DNA of 64,000 bases, from contig CM044955.1 in assembly GCA_024516035.1 (NCBI GenBank), positions 52,684,226-52,748,225 of the forward strand, written 5' to 3'. How positions within the stretch are numbered: the stretch's first letter is position 1; each line of letters starts with the position of its first letter. The notes under the pieces are model-generated. The model saw only the letters and a list, made by a program, of their open reading frames with translations, made no database searches and had not been told where the DNA came from. This document shows, in pieces, positions 40,511 to 50,683 of the stretch. Origin of the DNA: Bactericera cockerelli (lineage: Eukaryota; Arthropoda; Insecta; Hemiptera; Triozidae). Both the position numbers and the translations under genes were made by a program.

Positions 40511-40860
40511 AGCCTCCGTGGCGTAAGGGTTCAAGGGTTGTGACTACTGCCCGTAGTCCAAAGATCCTGAGTTCGATTCCCGGTTGGAGCAGACTTTTCG
40601 CACAGAAAATTCTGTTCCCTCCGAACATATCAGGCTGGCAATTCCGGCCCTACCTAGGCTGGGTGAGGTTAATGTGGGTAGCTGGTACGATTCCCAGCGA
40701 ATGGAGGGTAAAACCCCCGTCCTATCTACCTAAAGTCAGGACGTTAAAACCAAATAGAATCTATGGACATGAAAAGAGCCTAGAAATTGGATCTGGGCGT
40801 CCATATAATCCTCTCACCACCGTGAGTTAGGTATCAATATCTACCTCACGGACATGGAAT
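40511..40860 (+). mobile_element. SINE-D copy, long form
   Basis: Head CAGCCTCCGTGGCGTAAGGG and GAGTTCGATTCCCGGTTGGA; central domain CTAGGCTGGGTGAGGTTAAT, TCCCAGCGAATGGAGGGTAA and GGACGTTAAAACC. It continues into a tail with TCTGGGCGTCCATATAATCC and CTCACCACCGTGAGTTAGGT that also appears at 58930-59150, so this extension belongs to the family. Confidence 0.8.
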
Positions 40861-42325
40861 TATTTTTATTACCTACCTACTTATCTATTCTATTCGAATA
40901 AAAAAGCTCGTGAGAAAATGTGGTGAACGTTAAGTGAAAGAAAATACACTATCACACATCAGCAACAAATAACATTAAATTCTATAGATATAACTCGGTT
41001 TACGAATCCATCCAATATTATATACAGTGTTATATCTGCAAAATAACTTTATAATGCACATAATTATATACCTGTATTTAACGAAAGTCATTCTAAGTTA
41101 TCTGTGAAGGCCACAGATGTTAAAAGAAGGCCTTCCAGCGTGTCTTGTGGTTTGGTCCAGTGAGCATACATCAGAAGAAACTGTAGAAAATACATCGTCA
41201 GTCTTGTCTTCTGTACCTACATTCCTTGTAAAAGTAAGAATGGTAAAATTAATCGTTGCAATAATGTGTAAAGGATAAAGACTGAGAATAGTTCTGAATA
41301 CTGTATGTGAGGAATTTTTTTCTCTTTTTACTTCTCTCATATTGTATTTTAATTTGTAATTATCTGTGTTGTATATATGTCCAATTAATTAAGTGTTAAA
41401 TAATAATAATATTAGGTCTACTAAGGTATATATTATGTATTTATATAGTTTTATAATATTGCAGAACTTATTCTGTGTAATTGAATAGATTAATAGAACA
41501 GCTTTTGTCTTGTTACCTATAATAATGTTAATAATAAAACTATAGGTAGTAAGTTTCCATCATATATGTTTGATCATCGGCAATTGATCTTCACCAATTG
41601 TTCCATTAGCGTACAGGGTCGCTTAAAAAAGGTTCCTGATCATCCTAGACAGCCATTGATAAGGTCAAGTTTTGGGGTACGCCTTTTTTATTTTACCACT
41701 CATGCATCTACAGTCCTACAGTATCACTAAGTTGGTACGATATTTTATAGTACGACAGACTAGGTCGAAAGGCCTGGCACGGATTTTAATCTTTTTATCG
41801 GCTAAAAATAGAGACTTGACATTTTTTATGAAGTCCTGAAACGAATTTATCAATATTAATTTATCCATCAATCATCAAAATTTCTACAGGGTGTCCCAAA
41901 ATGTTCCAATTGACTTGGTCGAAACCACGTTCTTGCGGGGAACGTCAAACACCAGCAAACCAATACTAAACAAACTTACTGGATAATATCTAGCAGATCT
42001 AGATATTAGACCCATGTGTTAACACATTATTTTGTCCAGTGCAACCAATCAAACCAAATGGATAACCTTCATGCACCTCAGAATCAAACAGCCTTGCGTG
42101 TCCGTCAAGAATCGATCTAGAGATTGACAGCCCATCTATCTATGACGCAATCATGCCGCTGAAATGATATTGACTATTGAATCCGTCAAAAAAAAAAAAA
42201 AAGAAGTGAGTGATGTCAAGTGAATATATTTTACGTTTATAGCAAACTTTAACAAATTTGAATCACGCGAATGACTTTTAAAAGTTAAACCGGTAAAAAT
42301 AATGAAGTAATATTAATAAAAAAAA
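40861..42325. other. unassigned AT-rich DNA
   Basis: 41345-41412 looks like the 3' end of a T-domain element (ATATGTCCAATTAATTAAGT, then GTTAAATAATAATAAT) with no hairpin visible. ACAGGGTGTCCCAAAATGTT at 41887 may be one end of a mariner-like element whose other end I cannot find. The rest is anonymous. Confidence 0.35.
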
Positions 42326-42962
42326 TCTGGTGTAAACATCACACGACTTTCCTTATCCCCCAAAAAGAAGTCGAATTCCGCCACTGGTGACTCAACGGTT
42401 ACGGATACTTAAAAATCAGTGCCAAATTCATAATCAGAACCTTAAAATCATTGGATTTGATATGTCGCAACCCCCATCTAGGGTAAATAATAAAAAAGTT
42501 AGTCCAAGCGGGTCTCCCCAAAATACCGGTAAATTGGGGCCGGGTTCCAAAAAGTTCAAGATATCAAAAAAATGATAAGAATAGACCCCTATTATTTTTT
42601 TAATCCGAGAAAATGTTGTTCTCTAACTTTTTTTGTATCTTTAACCAATTCAAAGAAGCGGCGGTTGCGGCCAATATTTGCGGCCCTGCGGCCGCATCTT
42701 GCGTCCGATTTCAACCAAAAGTTTCGTGGTTCGTCTGGTGTATAAAACTAATTTGCATACCAAATTTCAAGTCTCTAGCTCTTACCGTTCTTGAGATATC
42801 CTGTTTACACACACACACACACACAGACAGACGCACGGACCAATGGCTGAAAACAACTTTTTTGGTATCCTGAGGCTATGATTCGTCCAGAAATGTGAAA
42901 AACTGGGTAGGTCAAATTTTCGACGAATACAATACTTTCCTTATTATAGGATAAGGAAAGTA
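42326..42962 (+). mobile_element. Helentron/DINE-1-like non-autonomous element
   Basis: It starts TCTGGTGTAAACATCACACG. A 13-bp subterminal inverted repeat ACTTTCCTTATCC (42346) pairs with GGATAAGGAAAGT near the 3' end (42949-42961), where CTTTCCTTAT-TATA-GGATAAGGAAAG forms a strong hairpin. A CA/GACA microsatellite (ACACACACAGACAGACGC) lies inside, near 42810-42836. Subterminal repeats, a GTCY-type microsatellite core and a 3' hairpin are the known layout of DINE-1/Helentron-associated elements. The ends have not been confirmed by an empty site. Partial copies lie at 24084 and 56690. Confidence 0.6.
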
Positions 42963-43082
42963 AAAAAACTTTTAACAAAATCGATGTTAGCTGATTGACT
43001 CATGTTTTATAACTTGGTGAACTTAGTAGTTTGGCTTCGAGGTCAACTTATTGTTGTTGAAATAAATTTAACGAATTGCCTT

Positions 43083-43348
43083 AATTGGTAGTCGATCTGG
43101 TAAAGGCGCTGGACTGTAATCCAGCCAGCGCATGGATCCGTGAATCGGATCCATGTGTTATCGGATCTTGAATCGGATCCCACCAAATTTTTGGATTTTC
43201 CTCATTTTTAAGAAGAGCATTAGATGTAACCACATAATAATGAGACTCTGAGGCTTAGGTGGTTAGATAATTGTTTGAGTATTAACATCACCTAGGGGGC
43301 TAGTGGTTATATTGCACTAAAGTGACTAAAGAGTTTTATTATTATTAA
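43083..43348 (+). mobile_element. SINE-B relative with altered head
   Basis: GGTAGTCGATCTGGTAAAGG, a GGATCCGTGAATCGGATCC repeat in place of the usual B box region, spacer ACCACATAATAATGAGACTC, 3' domain ATTGT-TTGAGTATT (degraded) and CACTAAAGTGACTAAAGAGT followed by TTATTATTATT. ATCGGATC occurs several times within 43135-43190, pointing to a small internal duplication. Confidence 0.65.
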
Positions 43349-43984
43349 AATATACCAGTTGGTAAGTTTCCAGGGAGCAGAGGGTAAAACCCCCGTATCA
43401 AAATTATCATTAGCAATGGAAAAGGACGTAAAAGCACAAAACAAATAACATATCTAAAAAAAAATTGTTGACCAGAAATTCTTGGGAATCCTACTTGGGA
43501 ACTACCAACTGCAATTTGAGCTAGTATTAAAAATAAAAACTAATAAAAAATAGTAAAAATACCTATAGTAACATGTTAGAAGTTGTTCCAGTCTCATACC
43601 AAAGGGTAACAGTTAATCATTAAGAAAGATCTAGTTTTGATTTCTGTATTTAAATCGAGTTTCACTGAGAATCTAATATGATAAAAATACCCATACCATG
43701 ATCTACTGAAGTTTATCTTTATAATTACTTTGGAGAACTTACTGAATCATAGGATCGATCATGATCAGTGAGATAACTTTATCATTAATTATATCCAGTA
43801 TGATAGCCTTATCAACGACTTAATTAATATATAAAATCAAAAAGAAAATATCATTGCTAACACCTAATTTCAATAGCATTTTAATTTGCTACAGGGTAGG
43901 TGTCTCAAAATGAGCATGAGTTCATAATAAGTGGAGGAAGGAGAGAGAGAGTGAGAGAGAACTATGAACTAAACATGAACTATT
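43349..43984. other. unassigned AT-rich DNA
   Basis: Near 43370-43400 the phrase AAGTTTCCAGGGAGCAGAGG / GTAAAACCCCCGTATC is a scrap of the SINE central domain. The rest is anonymous. Confidence 0.35.
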
Positions 43985-44680
43985 GGACATGCTAATTCTC
44001 TCTGTCTCTCTAACCCCTCAACACGAGTCACTCAGACATGCTAATGACCCGGTTCCCTCTCTCTCTACCCCCCAAAACAAGTCACTCAGACATGATAATA
44101 TCCCGGTTCTTTCTCTCTTTCTCTCTACCCCCCAACACGAGTCACTCAGACATGCTAATGACCCGGATCTCTCTCTCTCTCTACCCCTCAACACGAGTCA
44201 CTCCGACATGTTAATGACCCGGTTCTCTCTCTCTCTCTACCCCTCAACACGAGTCACTCAGACATGCTAATGACCCGGTTCTCTCTCTCTCTACCCCCAA
44301 CACGAGTCACTCAGACATTCTAATGACCTGGTTCTCTCTCTCTCTCTCTACCCCCCAACACGAGTCACTCAGACATGCTAATGACCCGGTTCTCTCTATC
44401 TCTACCCCCAACACGAGTCACTCAGTCATGCTAATGACCCGGTTCTCTCTCTCTCTCTACCACCCAACACGAGTCACTCAGACATGCTAATGACCCGGTT
44501 CTTTCTCTTTTTCTCTCTCTACCCCTCAACACGAGTCACTCAGACATGCTAATGACCCGGTTCTCTCTCTCTCTACCCCCAACACGAGTCACTCAGACAT
44601 TCTAATGACCTGGTTCTCTCTCTCTCTCTCTACCCTTACACACGAGTCACTCAGACATGCTAATGACCCGGGTCTGTCAG
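43985..44680 (+). repeat. 12-unit minisatellite, ~57-bp unit with variable (TC)n
   Basis: Each unit has a conserved 36-bp core (CAACACGAGTCACTCAGACA, then TGCTAATGACCCGGTT) followed by a CT dinucleotide run of varying length. Twelve cores can be counted from 44020 to 44650. Unit length varies mainly through the CT run. Frames through it are not credible genes. Confidence 0.92.
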
Positions 44681-44905
44681 GCATGACGGCTGCATGTCTG
44701 GTGAGAAAATCGAATCCTCTCATGTTACCAGAACGGAATGTGTATTAAATCATCATTGACAAAATCATCATCATCATTTAATACTTCTTTATCATCGTCA
44801 ATATCATACATCTTTTTTTTCTGCTTACCGTTTTCCAGGATATCAGATCATTAAATACTATTATAAGAAGAGGGTTTTTTTGGCTTAAAAATCACAGACC
44901 ACTTA
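44681..44905. other. unassigned DNA
   Basis: Contains ATCATCATCATC runs. Nothing else is recognisable. Confidence 0.3.
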
Positions 44906-45761
44906 TACAGGGTGGGCAAAAGTCTGGAAACCCCTGAATAACTTTCGAATGGCTTCTTCTTTAAAATTACAATTTCGTAAGGTAAACCGGGCTAATAAGA
45001 CCTTCTTTTAGAGTCGGGTGCATTTTTTTACCGGCCCCCATGTCGGGGCCAGGGGGCCAACTTCATTTTTTAAATACGAACCCCCACCTTGCGATACATT
45101 TTGGAAAGGTCTTTAAATAAGAAATACATTGGTGCAAATTTTATTTTTTTAATATTAAATTTTTTGCAAATGGCGTCCAACTTTGTGTATGCAGTAAAGT
45201 CTGGAAACCCCTGAATATCTTTTGAAATTTAAAATTGTGTTAATTTAAAGTTGTGCACGTAAGTCGGGGTAGTTAGACCTTTCCAAAAATGTATCGCAAG
45301 GTGGGGTTTCGTATTTAAAAAAATGAAGTTGACCTCCCTGGCCCCGACATGGGGCCAGTAAAAAAAAATCGGTCCAATTCTAATATAAGGTCTAATTACC
45401 AAGGATTACCGTACACAATTTTAAATTTACTGAGAAAGTCCTTTCGAAAGATATTCAGGGGTTTCCAGACTTTACTGCATACACAAAGTTGGACGCCATT
45501 TGCAAACAAATATATTTAAAAAATAAAATTTGCACCAATGTATTTCTTATTTGAAGACCTTCCAAAAATGTATCGCAAGGTGGGGGTTCGTATTTAAAAA
45601 ATGAAGTTGGCCCCCTGGCCCCGACATGGGGCCGGTAACAAAAATCGACCCCACTCTAAAAGAAGTCTAATTAGCCCGGTTTACCGTACAAAATTTTAAG
45701 TTTACCGAAGAATGCATTCAAAAGTTATTCAGGGGTTTCCAGACTTTTGCCCCACCCTGTA
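44906..45761. mobile_element. 852-bp palindromic mariner/Tc1-like fold-back element
   Basis: Element at 44908-45759 between TA dinucleotides. The outer ends CAGGGTGGGCAAAAGTCTGG and its inverse are near perfect, and the arms stay complementary through most of their length (for example GGCGTCCAACTTTGTGTATG against CATACACAAAGTTGGACGCC). A second inverted pair built from the same terminal words (GTCTGGAAACCCCTGAATAT near 45208 and its inverse near 45455) lies inside, so it is a palindrome within a palindrome. TA duplication and CAGGGTG termini point to the IS630/Tc1/mariner superfamily. There is no transposase. Confidence 0.85.
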
Positions 45762-46149
45762 TAAACATCAACTAAAATACCTACTTTTCTTTCCGTGTTC
45801 ATGAGTTTTGTCATGAGGGTGAAGGATTGATATGGGTATTGAAATCCTATGGACGTCTAGAAGCAATATTTGGGCTCCTTAAATGCCCTAATGGGTGTAG
45901 AGTAAGTGTGGTGGTTCGCGCTGTTTACAGTTAATTTTGATAGTGACCAGGTATAAATAACTTCAGACTTGGTGAAAGTATTTCCAAAAATGGTTTGGAC
46001 ACTCTGGAAGGATAGAGCCGCAGCATCACAAAGTTTCCAATTTGAGGCAGGTCGGTTCTAATGTCACTGGAAGATCCTTCACTAAGGCGATCTGATGAGA
46101 ACTGGTGGATTCAACAAACTTGATACTGTCCATTAATCTTTATTTTGTC
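45762..46149. other. unassigned DNA
   Basis: The last part (46075-46149) may be a worn 5S-like head of the following composite SINE (TGATGAGAACTGGTGGATTC). Confidence 0.35.
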
Positions 46150-46540
46150 CAGCGAGAGGATTTGGATGAGTGACCATTCAAATTCAAACCCTCATAATGC
46201 TGGCTATTCACGACCCAACAGACTGGGTGAGGTTAATTTGAGCAGCTGGTTTGTGAGTTTGTGAGCGAACAGATGCTTTAATCCGCCTTCTGATCACACA
46301 GTTGAGTTGACAGTGACGTTAAACCAAAAATAAATACATAAAGGGTTGGGTGGAAGAAATTACCATAGGCAATAACCCCGCCCTTTAGTTAGGACATAGG
46401 TATGTTTTTATATATTTTTCTATTCTTTTTCTTTTTTAGTGTATATATTGTTTCCATTTTTTTCATTGTTAAAATAATTATTTGTATTGTACATAATTTT
46501 ATTGTCCATTATATCTAATAAAGTGTTGGATAATAATAAA
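46150..46540 (+). mobile_element. composite 5S-derived SINE: 5S box C, central domain, T domain
   Basis: Starts inside the 5S-like head (GGATTTGGATGAGTGACCAT, the box-C region). Central domain words follow: CTGGCTATTCACGACCCAAC and AGACTGGGTGAGGTTAATTT, then GTGACGTTAAACC. After a short A-rich link comes the T domain: GGGTTGGGTGGAAGAAATTA, stem ATTACC-ATA-GGCAAT (one mismatch), AACCCCGCCCTTTAGTTAGG, and an AT-rich 3' end with TCTAATAAAGTGTTGGATAA and TAATAAAAATAAT. Head, centre and tail are on one strand in the order also seen at 46805. Confidence 0.75.
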
Positions 46541-46804
46541 AATAATCTTTATTTTATTTTTCTCCTTGTTCTTCTTCATAAAATCATGATTCTTGTCATC
46601 ATTTTCTTATTTTCATCATTATGTATTATTTTCATTATTATGTATTATTCACGGACCTGATGGCGTGAGCACGAGAAGATTCAAGTCAAGGAAGGCCACA
46701 AGACAAGTGTGGAAATTGATTCATCTTACGTAAAACCAGAATCCTGCAGAAGACAGGTTCTTTGTACCAAGTTGTGGTTTTTCTTTGTTCGAAATTAATA
46801 CAGA
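46541..46804. other. unassigned DNA
   Basis: Nothing recognisable. Confidence 0.3.
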
Positions 46805-47215
46805 GTCAACGTCGATGGCACGTTGAATTCACCAGTTCTTGTGCTGTCGCTGAGGTTCAGCTAATTCCGCGAGGTTAGGAGTTGAATGCTGACAATGCAA
46901 ATTCAAAATTTCGTGATCCTGGTTGGTTGGTTAGTAGTAAGTTTCCAGCAAATAGAGGATAAAACCCCCGACTCGATCTATTGGACTTAATGGTAAGCTG
47001 GGCGGGCTGGGTAAGGCCAAGACGATAATAAAGGTTTGGGCTGAAGAGATTGCCACAGGGAATCACCCTGCCCTTTAGCTTTATTCTCTTATTTTTTCTT
47101 ATTTCTTATTCGATCTATTTTTTTTTTTTCTTTCTTTCTATGTAATTTCATTGTATTGTTCTGTCAATATTGTACTTTGTCCTTACCTAATAAAGCGTAA
47201 TAAAATAATAATACA
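46805..47215 (+). mobile_element. composite 5S-derived SINE with T domain, second copy
   Basis: Head GTCAACGTCGATGGCACGTT, then GCTGAGGTTCAGCTAATTCC (5S box A region, worn). Central domain GTTTCCAGCAAATAGAGGAT and AAAACCCCCGACTCGATC follows. T domain: TTTGGGCTGAAGAG, stem ATTGCC-ACA-GGGAAT (one mismatch), CACCCTGCCCTTTAGC, then a 3' end with CCTAATAAAGCGTAATAAAA. The order of modules is identical to 46150-46540. Confidence 0.75.
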
Positions 47216-47315
47216 TCTTGGGCTTACTGCTGGAATGATGGGACTCATTACCTAGTCTTAATCCGGCATCGGCAGTATAAATTTATAAATAAGGCGATAT
47301 TATTAATATTATAAT
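47205..47315 (+). mobile_element. SINE-E 3' half fused to the TAA tail
   Basis: AATAATACATCTTGGGCTTA, ACTGCTGGAATGATGGGACT and TAAGGCGATATTATTAAT match the SINE-E tail. It begins exactly where the preceding element's TAA tail ends, as expected for insertion or template switching at AAT-rich ends. Confidence 0.6.
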
Positions 47316-48099
47316 ATATTATTATTATGAACTTGGTACAACAAAAACACATCACTAAAGTTGAAAGTACCTACAAAGGCTTCCCATATCTTGGGAAATA
47401 TTGTAACTGCGCGACCAGTTTTTCCAATCTTTTTCAACTTCGGAAAGAAAAATGAGATGTGCTTGAGAAAGTTATAAGAGTAACGCAGAAACTTTATTTT
47501 CCATAAAGCACTTTATCTTACTTTATCTCTTTAATGCCTCTCTTCTGCAGTCTTCGTGTATGCACTTTTTCCATACAATAAATTTAAAATTCATGTCATG
47601 TAATTTCGTAAATCATATTTTTATTAGCTTGAAAAACGTGTTATATTTATGAAAATGTATCAGGTAAATACTTATTATAATATTAGATAATAGGGTCCTG
47701 CATATATTTTCATTAACGTAATAATTTTTATAAACTACGTAATATATTTTATCGTTTAAAACGTTAATAGAGGTACTTTGAAATTTATAAAAATAGGTCA
47801 GTAAAAATTAAAAGGTCATGACAATATGAAAAATGCAACAACGTCTGAGATGATTTTGAATCTAACAAATTTTGTTGTTGGAAGAGACTTTTTCTTTTTT
47901 GCCTTTTTTGTCCATTGCCTTTTTGAAATAATCACTACAGGGATTCTAGAAATAGAGAGAGAGAGAGAGAAATAAAACAAATAAGTAATAGTTATACAAA
48001 CATGGTATATATAACCATTTCTATTGCGGACGCCATGCATAAGTAAACATTTACCCATTGATTTATTCACACAAAATAAAATTTAACACAAATAAGCTC
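47316..48099. other. unassigned AT-rich DNA
   Basis: No recognisable gene. A short GA run lies near 47955-47970. Confidence 0.35.
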
Positions 48100-48175
48100 A
48101 AAACAGCTGTCCAGGTATGTTTTGATATTCATGTACATTGTACATCAAGTACAACTTCTGACTTTTCTGTTAATA
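48100..48175 (+). repeat. low-copy repeat, uninterrupted copy
   Basis: CAGCTGTCCAGGTATGTTTT, GATATTCATGTACATTGTAC and TCAAGTACAACTTCTGACTT. It serves as the empty-site reference for the insertion at 48285-48606. Confidence 0.75.
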
Positions 48176-48261
48176 GTAGGTACTGTTTAAAATATAGAGA
48201 GGTTAGTTGATGTCATGGATTTTCAGAACTGTTGCTGATGAGAGCAAAAAAACTCGAAACA

Positions 48262-48650
48262 AACTGTCCAAGTATGTTCTGATATCAACTTGAGTGCCAT
48301 TGAATCCCAAATGGGTACTCATGAAAACTTCACTTCAGTGCCAAGCTTCTCTGATCGATCTGAAATTTTGAGACTGTGTTTCTAGAGCATCTTAGATGAA
48401 TGTTACCTATAAATAAGACCTGAATTGTGTGAAACCCCATATGGGTACTCATGGCCTGCTGGAACAGTTTTTTTTTAATGAAAAAAAAAACATCTTCTGA
48501 GAAACCAAATGGGGTCTCACTTTGAGTGTTTTTCAGCTGGATTGAGATCCACATACTCATGGCACTGAAGTAAGTTATCAAAAAATCAGTCTGGCACTCA
48601 AGTTGATATTCATGCACATCTAGTACAACTTCTCACTTTTCTCTCAGATA
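48262..48650 (+). repeat. low-copy repeat split by a TA-flanked element
   Basis: AACTGTCCAAGTATGTTCTG lies before the inserted element and TTCATGCACATCTAGTACAA after it. Together they match 48100-48175. Confidence 0.7.
48283..48608. mobile_element. 322-bp TIR element with TA target duplication
   Basis: Element 48285-48606 with perfect 15-bp ends TCAACTTGAGTGCCA / TGGCACTCAAGTTGA, flanked by TA at 48283-48284 and 48607-48608. Inside, GGGTACTCATG occurs twice in direct order and GGGGTCTCAC-like words lie in the opposite sense. No coding frame is credible. A TA duplication fits Tc1/mariner-type transposition. Confidence 0.8.
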
Positions 48651-48734
48651 TATTATACTGAGTATATCTGAGATAACTTCTCACTCAGATAACTTCTCAC
48701 TCTTTTCTCACTCACTCAGATATACTGATTTTAC

Positions 48735-48795
48735 AAGGTCAGATTCGAACCTATAACCTACAGTCCTAGAGGCTCAGACAATATCTTTTTAGCAA
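48735..48795 (-). mobile_element. tRNA-like SINE head remnant
   Basis: In reverse: TTGTCTGAGCCTCTAGGACT, GTAGGTTATAGGTTCGAATC. It has a B-box match but no recognisable body. Confidence 0.4.
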
Positions 48796-49010
48796 ACCCT
48801 AAACAAGATTTCGTATCTGTTTCATCTCTGGCATTTTAAAACAGCAAAGTCTGTCATGAGAAAAATCATCATGAGAGATTCACGATGAGTTTCAACTGTT
48901 TGAACATCCAGCAAGGTTGTTGCTTCAATGCAAAATTTCATAACGCGAATTCTATGCCTTAAATCTTGTAGTTTTTATTATTATTATTATTATGACTACC
49001 CTAGTAATAA

Positions 49011-49262
49011 TCTCTATATATAAAACAGAAAAAAGGACTACCTACCTACCTACCTACCTATGTTTGTTTGTTTGTCCGGAGTTGTTTAGCCAAAACGGTA
49101 AGAGATAGCGAAAAATGTCGCAGAATTGACCCCCCCAAAACCATTATCGCTTTGTCCAGAAAAATTATAAAAAGTTCAAAAAGGCATTGCTGTCCAGCAG
49201 TACGGCCATGCCTTAGTAAATTTGAAATTTAGTCCCGTTGCAAAGCACGGCTAAACGGCTAG
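49011..49262 (+). mobile_element. 252-bp non-autonomous Helitron
   Basis: It starts TCTCTATATATAAAAC after an A and ends ...CGGCTAG before a T, that is, inserted between A and T with no target duplication. The 3' end has a GC hairpin CCGTTGCAAAGCACGG (49235-49250; six pairs with one bulge) 8 bp before CTAG. 5' TC, 3' hairpin and CTRR are the diagnostic Helitron ends. ACCT and TGTT microsatellite runs lie near 49037-49077. It carries no Rep/helicase sequence. Confidence 0.8.
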
Positions 49263-50502
49263 TAATCTATAATACGGGAGGTCCTATTATAATACTCCTA
49301 TTCCGTAATCATTCATTAAAGGTAAACCAGTATCACGCAAATCACGTTTTCGCGAAGCCTCCTTTATGGTGTGAACTGAAACATGATTGTCGATCTGTTC
49401 AATACCTCAGCTCTTCTACTTGAACATCTAGGCCACTGGTTCGATTCCCACTTAAAATCTCTTTTCTATGCAGTACTAGCTCAAACGTGGCACTTTGTGT
49501 TTCAACCATGGCTGGCGCCCACTTTGGTCTTTCTAACAATCCTAGAAAAGCTCCATTAAAAATTTTATTCGTCTTCATTAAATATTTTATCTTCACTTCC
49601 ATCCCTAGCATAAATAAGTAATACCCACTGTTTCTCAAATTCATTTATATATTATTTTATTTATATATTCCTCTTTCCATCTCCCGATTTCCATCATATC
49701 TTTCCTCATCATTCATATTTTTCCATTCCATTTTGCATCCTTCATATTCATCCATTAAATTTTACATAATTCATACCTACATTATTATTTTCAACGAGGG
49801 AACTTGTATTTTTTTTTTTTTTCATTTACAGTTTCTGAGTTCATGTGAGGAGTAAGTTGGTACTATTCTTCATATTATTATATTATTATTCATCCATTCC
49901 ATGATGCATCCAGCACGTACAGCCTGATTGAATTCTCTTTCCTACTTTATAACGCCTAAGCATAAGCCAATGCACTTGCGATGCATACAGACCTACGACC
50001 CACAATATTTTTACACGATGTTGTACCATACATCTAATGAAAAAAGTACATATTAATTAGTGAACCAGTTCAATTAATTACATCTAATGTAATGCATGGT
50101 AGTAATTTTAGTATATAAATATGGTATACACTGATAGAGTAAGCATATATATTATATTCATCATTCTGATCTCCAGATGGATGAATTTTTCGTACTTAAA
50201 CGTGCATAAAAGCACTTATATATAGACTACTACACACTAAAATTACAATGTAATAATTTGATGTACAAATAAACTATTCTATCATAATTGGATTTACTTG
50301 AGGATACTAACATATCATTCCAGTGATCATGGACTAAATTTAAACATTAATATAGCACATAAAGAAATAGTAAAAAAAATCTTCTACAATATGTTGATGA
50401 GGATCATGCTTTACACAAATTTAAATCTAACTACTTGTAAAAATTTGATATTAAATCTTGTTAGAAATAAACTAGGATTACATAAATAATGTAAAATAAA
50501 TA
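49263..50502. other. unassigned AT-rich DNA
   Basis: 49400-49455 has a tRNA-like phrase (TCAGCTCTTCTACTTGAACA and CTGGTTCGATTCCCAC), a likely SINE remnant. A T run of ~15 bp lies near 49808. The rest, including a 63-codon frame at 50298-50489, is anonymous. Confidence 0.35.
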
Positions 50503-50683
50503 TTGCCTTATTTATACCGCCCGTCCATAGGACTATTGAGACCAATTATTGCAGCGAGAAAACGTATTATTATAAATGGTCAAACTCCCAAAGGGAGAAT
50601 AACTTGTCATGTCCAGACTGGGTTTGGAACCCGCGACCTCCGGATTACCATACAGAGGACCACTGAGCTACCGAGACTGACCA
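50503..50683 (-). mobile_element. SINE-E copy
   Basis: In reverse: CTCGGTAGCTCAGTGGTCCT, CGCGGGTTCCAAACCCAGTC, CATGACAAGTTATTCTCCCT and a tail with GCAATAATTGGTCTCAATAG. TATTGCCTTATTTATACCGC marks the 3' end. Confidence 0.75.

Noticed and set aside
41880..41910. Start of a mariner-like element (ACAGGGTGTCCC)
   Set aside because: No matching inverted end was found downstream within a few kilobases.
43983..44270. 95-codon frame with repeats resembling a repetitive protein
   Set aside because: It is the translation of the 57-bp minisatellite. Unit length varies through CT runs, so the frame is not kept along the array.
43985..44680. CRISPR-like array (repeat plus variable spacer)
   Set aside because: The 'spacers' are all CT runs of varying length, and the setting is a eukaryotic minisatellite with no cas genes.
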